Positions 1 to 4,732 of a DNA stretch of 7,069 bases are shown here, piece by piece. Under the pieces are notes generated by a model. It did not search any database. It was not told the DNA's origin and was given only the letters and a program-made list of their open reading frames with translations. The stretch's first letter is position 1. Each line of letters begins with the position of its first letter. Made by a program: the position numbers and the translations under genes. The stretch covers positions 1-7,069 of the forward strand of contig CAIYSK010000022.1 in the NCBI GenBank assembly GCA_903928835.1. The letters run 5' to 3'. Source of the DNA: an uncultured cyanobacterium. GTDB taxonomy: Bacteria > Cyanobacteriota > Cyanobacteriia > PCC-6307 > Cyanobiaceae.

Positions 1-22
1 AGCAGGGGCTGGGTCACAGGAA

Positions 23-247
23 TCAGTTGTATTCGCCAGGGATGTCGTTCTTGCGCACGGTGACACGGTCAAATCGCTGACCCGAGGCCCGTAGCAGTTC
101 GTCGCCGGAAAACTCAAAACCAAGTTTGAGGGCAATCTGGGCCACGTCATCGGCGGTGGCCGCCGCCAGCACCTGCTGCTTTAAGGCTGCATCGTCCTGC
201 ATGCGCACCAGGAAGGCTTTCAACTGTTCGCGGGCCACGCTCCCCAT
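23..247 (-). CDS. Nif11-like small protein
   Basis: A 74-residue protein of the Nif11 type, recognised by its N-terminal pattern: EQLKAFL at residues 7-13, an amphipathic helix with MQDDAALKQQV (16-26), then DDVAQIALKLGFEFSGDEL (33-51). Known Nif11 domains occur in nitrogen-fixation clusters and, in cyanobacteria, as leader regions of ribosomally made peptide precursors. Here there is no Gly-Gly or Gly-Ala cleavage site followed by a Cys/Ser/Thr-rich core; the chain ends about 20 residues after the helical part, in PGEYN. It is therefore more likely a stand-alone Nif11 protein of unknown role. I chose the ATG at 247 because GAGG lies 8 bases upstream; the open frame continues upstream to 421 but that stretch has no Nif11 similarity and crosses a hairpin. 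No modification enzyme or exporter gene is visible nearby. Family assignment is fairly sure, function is not. Confidence 0.8.
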   Translation of the reverse strand: MGSVAREQLKAFLVRMQDDAALKQQVLAAATADDVAQIALKLGFEFSGDELLRASGQRFDRVTVRKNDIPGEYN

Positions 248-308
248 CGCCAGAACCTCGCCAGCTTGGCGCGGCACGCGTTGATTTGCCCATCCAAGGA
301 GCCAAATG

Positions 309-324
309 CCGGCCCAAGGGCCGG
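309..324. repeat. Perfect GC-rich inverted repeat
   Basis: CCGGCCC and GGGCCGG form a perfect 7-bp stem with an AA loop. It lies in the 131-bp gap between the divergent Nif11 gene and the small gene beginning near 379, about 60-75 bases ahead of the Nif11 start codon. On the minus strand it could fold in the 5' leader of the Nif11 mRNA. No T-run follows on either strand, so a simple terminator is unlikely. Role unknown. Confidence 0.45.
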
Positions 325-378
325 TCCCCCCTGAAGGATCGCTTAAGGTTTTATTCACAAGCTGTAGATCGACGTTCC

Positions 379-537
379 GTGCAAGACAACCACCCCGTTC
401 TGCTGTCCCTGGATGCTGCACTGCGTTCCTTCCGCAGCGCCTATGAAGACCAGCCCAACGAGCAGACCCGCTACCAGGTGGTACGGATGGAAAGTCTGAT
501 CCAGCAGTGGGCGCCCCAACGGGGCTTGGCCAACTAG
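379..537 (+). CDS. Small hypothetical protein
   Basis: A 52-residue soluble, charged protein beginning MQDNHPVLLSLDAALRSF and continuing through SAYEDQPNEQTRYQVVRMES to the end in GLAN. It is predicted to be mostly helical, with no membrane segment and no cysteine. I do not recognise a named family, but the even amino-acid composition and codon use look like a genuine small cyanobacterial protein. I chose the GTG at 379 because the upstream in-frame extension (only other start a TTG at 286) would encode a basic stretch across the 309-324 hairpin and the AT-richer, promoter-like stretch around 333-360. No clear Shine-Dalgarno sequence precedes either start. It lies 72 bp ahead of the GAP-family gene and may share its transcript. 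Function unknown. Confidence 0.5.
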   Translation: MQDNHPVLLSLDAALRSFRSAYEDQPNEQTRYQVVRMESLIQQWAPQRGLAN

Positions 538-609
538 TTCGGCTCTCTTGCTCGCACTCGGACGGACTGATCTTCGAGAATCAAGCCTCTTCAGCGTTAG
601 GTCGTTGGC

Positions 610-1374
610 TTGAGCACTCTCCAACTGGTGGGGACAACCCTTTTCTCACCAGGCCTGCTTTCGCCAGGTCTTCTTTCACCGGCCCTCGTGACCAAGTCGT
701 CGCTGTTTGGGATTGGCATTGCCTTTAGCCCCCTCCACATCGGGGTAGTGACCCTGCTGCTGCTTGGCAAATCCCCCCTGCAGCGAGCCCTCACCTACGT
801 GGCCGGATGGGCCACGGCCAATGCCATGGCCATCGTGGTGTTAATGGCCATTGGCGAAGCCTTCTCCATCAGCTTGAGCCACGGCGGACGGGAGCAGGTG
901 CTGATCGATTTACTCGGTGCCGGGGCCCTGATTGGCCTGGGCCTGTATCAACTCACCCCCCAAGCCAACCTCGGGGAGGAGGGCATGGCCCTCAAGCTGA
1001 TGAACCAATTGCCCGACTTCAGCACGGTTGCGCTGCTTGGGATCGGCGCGATCAGTGCCCTGCTCACCCCGGAAAATCTGGTCTTCTATTTAAAGGAGGC
1101 CGGCCTGCTGCTTCTCAACGAACCCGGCTTTAAAGCCGATGCCGAGGTGACTGGGCTGTTTACCTTGATGGCCAGCTCCCTACTTCTGCTTCCCCCCATC
1201 GCCTGGCTCGTGAGCGGCGGTGGCATTCGGGAATCGATCACCAAGCTGGAGGGCTGGCTTCAACACAAGGCGGAATGGCTTGTGGGGGTATTGGCCCTGG
1301 TGCTGGGCGCCTATCTCCTCTACGAAGGCCTGCATGGCCTCGATCTGATGCCCAGTGTGCTGGCGGGTGCCTAG
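610..1374 (+). CDS. GAP-family (LysE-like) integral membrane protein
   Basis: 254 residues with about six hydrophobic helices near residues 33-53, 61-82, 97-115, 137-160, 182-203 and 223-241. The pattern resembles the GAP/Sap family (named after a mycobacterial sulfolipid-addressing protein), part of the LysE-like exporter group: GIGIAFSPLHIGVVTLLLLG (34-53), then VAGWATANAM (64-73), and in the second half LTPENLVFYL (152-161), the counterpart of the first SPL element. Such proteins are thought to move small solutes or lipids across the inner membrane; no substrate can be named here. Start is uncertain: TTG at 610, GTG at 628 or GTG at 688, none with a good ribosome site. The tandem repeat at 646-690 changes only silently between its first two copies, which argues that translation starts before it. 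Its TAG stop overlaps that of the convergent gene in CTAG. Family fairly sure, role unknown. Confidence 0.72.
   Translation: MSTLQLVGTTLFSPGLLSPGLLSPALVTKSSLFGIGIAFSPLHIGVVTLLLLGKSPLQRALTYVAGWATANAMAIVVLMAIGEAFSISLSHGGREQVLIDLLGAGALIGLGLYQLTPQANLGEEGMALKLMNQLPDFSTVALLGIGAISALLTPENLVFYLKEAGLLLLNEPGFKADAEVTGLFTLMASSLLLLPPIAWLVSGGGIRESITKLEGWLQHKAEWLVGVLALVLGAYLLYEGLHGLDLMPSVLAGA
646..690 (+). repeat. Three tandem 15-bp repeats in the GAP-family gene
   Basis: Copies at 646-660 (TCACCAGGCCTGCTT), 661-675 (TCGCCAGGTCTTCTT) and 676-690 (TCACCGGCCCTCGTG) encode SPGLL, SPGLL and SPALV just before the first membrane helix. Copies 1 and 2 differ at three sites, all third codon positions and all silent. 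The repeat is an extra N-terminal segment compared with the usual short N-terminus of this family. Confidence 0.85.
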
Positions 1375-1640
1375 CTGGCCCTGCGGCGGGTCTTGAACCA
1401 AAGGCTGAGACCAGAGCCAGCTAACACCAGCACACAAACCCCCAGGATCACCGAATAGAAGGGCTCGAGATCGAGGGGTCCAAAGTGGCCAATGTGCAGG
1501 GCTAACAGCCATTCGGCCTCAATGTGCCGAGCCTCCAACAGGCTGAAGAGGATGCCGGTGATGGCCGTGAGCAACAGCGGTGCGACGGCGATCGGAACAA
1601 GCGCCCGGTGGGCGCGGCGAGGATTTTGGAACAAGGTCAA
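1371..1640 (-). CDS. Small PepSY-associated-type membrane protein
   Basis: 89 residues with two hydrophobic helices at about 13-34 and 60-82. The first half, RRAHRALVPIAVAPLLLTAITGILF (starting at residue 8), followed by EAEWLLALHIGHF (41-53) and then GPLDLEPFYSVILG, matches the arrangement of small PepSY-associated membrane proteins: a basic R..HR motif before helix 1, a short loop with WLL.LH.G, and a second helix ending in LSLWFKTRRR. The function of these small forms is not known; larger relatives occur with iron and flavin-linked reductases, a link I only note. The start is a TTG at 1640, fixed by a TAA stop just upstream in the same frame, and lacks a visible ribosome site, so a 5' truncation is possible. 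It converges with the GAP-family gene with a 4-bp overlap containing both stop codons. Confidence 0.68.
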   Translation of the reverse strand: MTLFQNPRRAHRALVPIAVAPLLLTAITGILFSLLEARHIEAEWLLALHIGHFGPLDLEPFYSVILGVCVLVLAGSGLSLWFKTRRRAS

Positions 1641-1745
1641 CAGGGCTTACGATTCAACAAGTATCGGCGACGCCCAAAACGACTTCCCCAACAGGCACTG
1701 GACGATGACGAGTGCGCTATTGCCACTGGGTTGATGCCTGGCTAG
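1626..1745 (+). CDS. Candidate small protein or 3' gene remnant
   Basis: A 39-codon frame (TTG at 1626; a GTG at 1608 is also in frame) encoding a basic then acidic peptide with FNKYRRRPKRLPQQAL followed by DDDECAIATGLMPG. The codons look like real coding sequence, and the TAG stop is only five bases ahead of the strong hairpin at 1751-1793, as expected for the end of a gene. Upstream, however, the frame runs antisense into the PepSY-type gene and makes no sensible protein. It may be a genuine short gene or the 3' end of a gene that lost its front part. I recognise no family. Confidence 0.25.
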   Translation: MEQGQQGLRFNKYRRRPKRLPQQALDDDECAIATGLMPG

Positions 1746-1750
1746 CCAGC

Positions 1751-1794
1751 AAACCCTGCCAGACCAGGACCTAGGCTTGCCCTGGCAGGGTTTT
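1751..1794 (+). terminator. Hairpin, probable rho-independent terminator
   Basis: AAACCCTGCCAG (1751-1762) and CTGGCAGGGTTT (1782-1793) are perfect 12-bp inverted arms around a 19-base loop, followed by TTTT ending at 1794 on the plus strand. The short T-run is typical of weakly U-tailed terminators. The stop codon of the candidate frame at 1626-1745 lies just upstream. On the minus strand the arm also ends in TTT, so it could work both ways and would insulate the gene starting at 1896. Confidence 0.6.
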
Positions 1795-1895
1795 AGACGG
1801 TCAGACGTCCAGACAACTCAAGAAAGCTGAGGTATCGCAGAATGCATGCGGCGCAGCCCGCATTCGACTAAAAAAGCCAACAAGCGCATATAGCA
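1795..1895. other. Intergenic stretch before the bestrophin-like gene
   Basis: This gap contains a loose repeat of AGAC at 8-base spacing (AGACGGTC, AGACGTCC, AGACAACT from 1795 to 1818) and a 6-bp inverted repeat ATGCGG (1846-1851) / CCGCAT (1858-1863) with a six-base loop. A promoter for the gene at 1896 must lie here or further upstream, but I see no convincing -35/-10 pair; CATATA at 1887-1892 is the most A/T-rich element and is close to the ATG. No ribosome site is evident. Confidence 0.35.
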
Positions 1896-2759
1896 ATGAA
1901 CTCTCCCTACGCCAATAGAGTCAAACGGGGGAGACTTCTTGTCATCATTATCAGAATATCGATCGCTTCGGCAGGCTTTGTGCTTCTCAGGTCGCTGATC
2001 AATAAACTAGGCCTCGACATTCTTGAAGTAAGTCCACTGTTTTCGTCTCTAGTTGCAGCAACAGTCTTCCTGCTTGGCTTTCTGCTCAATGGCGTACTAA
2101 GCGATTACAAAGAGAGCGAAAAACTACCCGGCGAGCTTTCAACGGCACTTTATATAATCGCCAAGGAAATCAAAGCCATACCCGTTCACACTCCTGGCGC
2201 CCAGATCCAGGATGAGCTTGAATCTATATATTATCTTTCTGGCAGCATTATTCGGTGGATCAAAGGTGAAATCAGCACCGATCAAGTTATGGCCCATTTC
2301 AGCTTGACCCATGACCATTCCGTCAAGGCAAGCGCATGGCTGAAAGACTCGACTCTCAAGGGTCGCCTGATGATCGAAATGGCAGCCATTCTAAAGAGCC
2401 TCAACCGGATCGAAGTCATCCGTGAAACCGACTTTGCCACCATTGTTTACCTGCTGGCCTACGCAGCAGCGGGCATACTCTGTGTCGGACTGACCCTGAT
2501 CAAGAATGACGCGACATCAATTTACAATAATGGCTTCTTCTTATTTAGCCTTTCCTGGATCCTAATTTTCATCCTCCATCTCATCAATGATCTCGACAAT
2601 CCCTTCGGATTTAGCGATCATTCATCCGCCGAAGATGTGGACTTAACAATCCTGGAGTCAACCCAATCTAGGCTTGAAGAGATTTGCTTTACCCAGCCTT
2701 CTGGGCATGCCATTGAAGCGCCGAGCACAGCCAACCCATCTGCTGTCAACGCAAACTAA
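1896..2759 (+). CDS. Bestrophin-like (DUF4239-like) membrane protein
   Basis: 287 residues with four hydrophobic helices in a 2+2 layout: about 14-32 and 48-68, then a soluble middle part of about 110 residues, then 180-202 and 211-231. After helix 4 comes NDLDNPFG (231-238), resembling the DLDNPF signature at the equivalent place in bestrophin-like DUF4239 proteins, followed by a polar tail of about 50 residues. The middle part includes GFLLNGVLSDYKESEK (61-76) after helix 2 and a helical region ELSTALYIIAKEIKAI (80-95). Bestrophins are anion channels; whether this relative conducts ions is inference. The ATG at 1896 is the only sensible start but lacks a ribosome site. Base composition is clearly more A/T-rich than the neighbours (for example runs such as tatataatcg near 2150 and tctatatattatc near 2223), which suggests acquisition by transfer or weak selection. 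It stands alone, with gaps on both sides. Confidence 0.6.
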   Translation: MNSPYANRVKRGRLLVIIIRISIASAGFVLLRSLINKLGLDILEVSPLFSSLVAATVFLLGFLLNGVLSDYKESEKLPGELSTALYIIAKEIKAIPVHTPGAQIQDELESIYYLSGSIIRWIKGEISTDQVMAHFSLTHDHSVKASAWLKDSTLKGRLMIEMAAILKSLNRIEVIRETDFATIVYLLAYAAAGILCVGLTLIKNDATSIYNNGFFLFSLSWILIFILHLINDLDNPFGFSDHSSAEDVDLTILESTQSRLEEICFTQPSGHAIEAPSTANPSAVNAN

Positions 2760-2887
2760 GTTGGCCTTTAGCCCAAACGAAGTTGACCTTGATTCGGTCG
2801 CTTGGTGAAGGCAGTTCAACCATCCAGCAGGATCAGCCCTCCATCGGGCAAGTCAGCTGATCAATCAAACCAAACCAGTAATCGCGC

Positions 2888-2914
2888 GGGCGAACCGGGG
2901 GAGCGCCCTGGTTT
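2888..2914 (+). other. Hairpin-forming stretch, possible terminator
   Basis: AACC-GGG (2893-2899) can pair with CCC-T-GGTT (2906-2913) with one bulged T, followed by TTTGTT. Alternatively GGGCG (2888-2892) pairs with CGCCC (2904-2908), and the two folds exclude each other. It lies about 130 bp after the bestrophin-like gene and about 80 bp ahead of the regulator gene, so it could end the upstream transcript. The stem is imperfect and the T-run weak; hence low confidence. Confidence 0.25.
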
Positions 2915-2917
2915 GTT

Positions 2918-2936
2918 GCAATTGAGAATTAGCCGC
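2918..2936. promoter_or_regulatory. Possible Fur-like operator before the regulator gene
   Basis: The 19 bases from 2918 match the classical Fur box GATAATGATAATCATTATC at 10 of 19 positions by eye, concentrated in the core TTGAGAATTA. The site is 59 bases ahead of the regulator ATG at 2995 and upstream of a possible -10 element TATGTT (2956-2961). A Fur site here would suit an iron locus, but the match is weak and the -35 is not recognisable. Confidence 0.22.
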
Positions 2937-2994
2937 AAAAGTCCCTTGGCCCGGCTATGTTGCGAGCAGCTCTCAATAGGCCGGCCAAGCCGCG

Positions 2995-3591
2995 ATGCAG
3001 TTCCGCCATCTCTCCGATCGCTCCCAGGAGCCAATCCGCATGCCCGTGGGGCAAACGGTCTTGATTGATCCGTCCCTACGCCCCCAGGCCAGCTGCATTG
3101 AGGTGATCGAGGGCATCGCCCGGGTCTACTGCCCCTGCGAAGAAACCGAAGGCATGACCCTGGCCTTCCTGCAGCCCGGCGACCAACTGGCCACCGACCG
3201 TCTCTGCAGCGAGGGGGTTTGCGTGGAAGCCCTCACGCCCCTGCTGTTTCGCCGTGATGCCCAAGCCCACAACCCCGGCGGCTTGGATCCGGTGAATGAG
3301 TGGACCCTGCAATTGCTGCGCATCCGCCACCTCAACAAGGCGGAGCAACGGCTCCATGCCCTGTTGGGTCTGCTGGTGCGCCGGCTGGGCAAGCGCTGTG
3401 GCCCCTGGTGCGACCTGCCATTTCGCTTGAGCCATGAGCGCATTGCCGAACTGATCGGCACCACCCGCGTCACCACCACGCGCCTGATCTCCAGAATTCG
3501 CCAGGAAAAGTTGCTGGAAGCTCCAGGCCAGCAAGCCCTACTGCGCCTGGCTCCATCGCTGGTGGAGTCCGCCCCCTTGGCCACCACCTAG
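2995..3591 (+). CDS. Crp/Fnr-family regulator, IdiB-like
   Basis: 198 residues: an N-terminal beta-rich sensor part (about 15-85, with IEVIEGIARVYCP at 35-47 and LAFLQPGDQLATD at 57-69), a long dimerisation helix (about 100-132) and a C-terminal winged helix-turn-helix, with LSHERIAELIGTTRVTTTRL at 145-164 as the DNA-reading unit. In Synechococcus elongatus the related IdiB is a Crp-type activator of idiA under iron starvation; its position 11 bp before futC and near futAB supports the same job here, though other Crp-type regulators cannot be excluded. The usual cyclic-nucleotide pocket is not apparent. Seven cysteines are present (34, 46, 48, 71, 76, 135, 139). Start: ATG at 2995 has no ribosome site, whereas an in-frame ATG at 3040 (residue 16) has AGGAG 9 bases upstream, so a 183-residue product is quite possible. 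Confidence 0.8.
   Translation: MQFRHLSDRSQEPIRMPVGQTVLIDPSLRPQASCIEVIEGIARVYCPCEETEGMTLAFLQPGDQLATDRLCSEGVCVEALTPLLFRRDAQAHNPGGLDPVNEWTLQLLRIRHLNKAEQRLHALLGLLVRRLGKRCGPWCDLPFRLSHERIAELIGTTRVTTTRLISRIRQEKLLEAPGQQALLRLAPSLVESAPLATT
3026..3030 (+). promoter_or_regulatory. Shine-Dalgarno site favouring a start at 3040
   Basis: AGGAG lies 9 bases before the in-frame ATG at 3040 in the regulator gene. It is among the best ribosome sites in the window, whereas the ATG at 2995 is preceded only by CCAAGCCGCG. The codons at 2995-3039 would then be leader, not protein. Confidence 0.4.
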
Positions 3592-3602
3592 GGCCCATAA
3601 CA

Positions 3603-4721
3603 GTGACCCACAGTTCGATCAGCTTCGAGAACGTTTGGCACCGCTATCCCGGGAGCCGCCACCTCGGGAGCCGCAACTCCGGCGACCAATCAGCCATTTG
3701 GATCGTGGCGGGCCTGGATCTGGCCATGGCCCCGGGGGAGCTGCTCGGCCTCCTCGGCCCATCTGGCTCTGGCAAAACCACCTTGCTGCGGCTGATTGCC
3801 GGTTTTGAGCGCCCCAGCCGGGGTCGCATCGTGGTCCATGGCCGCGAGGTTGCCGGCCCTCGCCATTGGCTACCGGCAGAACGGCGAGGGGTGGGGATGG
3901 TGTTCCAGGACTACGCCCTCTTTCCCCACCTCAATGGCTGGAGAAACGCCTGCTTCGGCCTGAAACGGGGTCAGGAAACCGATCGGGTGCGGTGGCTACT
4001 CGAACTGCTCGGCCTGGCCGGCATGGAAGAGCGCTACCCCCACCAACTCTCGGGGGGGCAACGCCAACGGCTGGCCCTGGTGCGGGCCCTCGCTCCCGAA
4101 CCGGCTGTGCTGCTGCTGGATGAACCCTTTTCCAATTTGGATGTGGAGGTGCGGCTGCGGCTGAGGCGCGAGCTTCCCGATCTACTCAAACGCTGCAAGA
4201 CCAGCGGCATCCTGGTGACCCACGACCCCGAGGAAGCCCTCGCCATTTGTCATCGCGTGGCGGTATTGGAGGGGGGCAGGCTGCACCAATGCGATACCCC
4301 CCAGGCCTTGGTGGAGCGGCCGGCCAGTGCCTTCGTGAGCCGGTTTGTCATGCAGGCCAACCGGCTGCCAGCCACCCGCCAAGGCGCCCAACTGCTCACG
4401 CCCTTCGGCATGCTGCAAGCCGCACCCACCCCAAATGCTGGGCCGTCTTGCCTGGAAGAAAGCGCCCCAGCCATGCAAGAGGCGATGGTAATGAGCGATG
4501 CCATCCAGCTTGATGCCGATCCCTGCGGTGATGCGCGGGTGGTAGGGCGGGAGTTTTTAGGCCAGGGATGGCTCCTCCAGGTGGAGAGCCATGGCCAGGA
4601 ACTGCGGGTGAGGGTTCCCCTGTCGAGCCCCTTAAGCATCGATCAACGCTGTAGGGCGAGCCTGGTGCCAGGGGCCCTGGTGCAGGTGTTTCCCGATGGA
4701 CGCGCCTTTCAAGCTGTCTAG
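3603..4721 (+). CDS. futC: Ferric iron ABC transporter ATP-binding protein FutC
   Basis: 372 residues; the cytoplasmic ATPase that drives Fe(III) uptake through FutB. All ATPase motifs are present: Walker A GPSGSGKT (52-59), Q-loop FQDYALFPHL (101-110), signature LSGGQ (149-153), Walker B VLLLDEP (169-175), D-loop SNLD (177-180) and the switch histidine in VTHD (205-208). After about residue 250 follows a C-terminal regulatory, TOBE-like part (VVGREFLGQGWLLQVESHG, 313-331; LRVRVPL, 334-340), the usual layout of FbpC/FutC-type iron and related importers. GTG at 3603 is the start; AGGG lies about 9 bases upstream. It follows the regulator by 11 bp and is probably cotranscribed. A 15-bp duplication (3651-3680) lengthens the loop before Walker A. 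It converges with futB, 11 bp away. Assignment to iron rests on futA and futB next door; the ATPase alone could not be told from a sulfate or polyamine type. Confidence 0.93.
   Translation: MTHSSISFENVWHRYPGSRHLGSRNSGDQSAIWIVAGLDLAMAPGELLGLLGPSGSGKTTLLRLIAGFERPSRGRIVVHGREVAGPRHWLPAERRGVGMVFQDYALFPHLNGWRNACFGLKRGQETDRVRWLLELLGLAGMEERYPHQLSGGQRQRLALVRALAPEPAVLLLDEPFSNLDVEVRLRLRRELPDLLKRCKTSGILVTHDPEEALAICHRVAVLEGGRLHQCDTPQALVERPASAFVSRFVMQANRLPATRQGAQLLTPFGMLQAAPTPNAGPSCLEESAPAMQEAMVMSDAIQLDADPCGDARVVGREFLGQGWLLQVESHGQELRVRVPLSSPLSIDQRCRASLVPGALVQVFPDGRAFQAV
3651..3680 (+). repeat. Tandem 15-bp duplication in futC
   Basis: GGGAGCCGCCACCTC (3651-3665) is followed directly by GGGAGCCGCAACTCC (3666-3680), encoding GSRHL and GSRNS. 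The duplication is in frame and falls between the first strand of the ATPase and the strand before Walker A, a surface region where extra residues should be tolerated. Confidence 0.8.
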
Positions 4722-4732
4722 TCACAAAAGCC

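Noticed and set aside
507..728. Plus-strand open frame overlapping two genes
   Set aside because: Overlaps the small gene and the GAP-family gene in another frame and lacks family features.
1180..1512. Minus-strand open frame of 110 codons across the CTAG junction
   Set aside because: Lies opposite the GAP-family gene and out of frame with the PepSY-type gene, both of which make better proteins.
2093..2107. GTA...TAC motif resembling an NtcA site
   Set aside because: Spacing is nine rather than eight bases and it lies inside coding sequence.
2802..3068. Plus-strand open frame of 88 codons in the gap before the regulator
   Set aside because: Low-complexity S, P, R and G composition, runs into the regulator in another frame, no ribosome site; better read as non-coding.
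3076..3587. Two minus-strand open frames opposite the regulator gene
   Set aside because: Both overlap a clear Crp-family gene whose helix-turn-helix is intact on the plus strand; neither has plausible protein features.
4250..4725. Minus-strand open frames opposite the end of futC
   Set aside because: Antisense shadows with W, S, R and P bias; futC motifs and the convergent futB stop explain the region.
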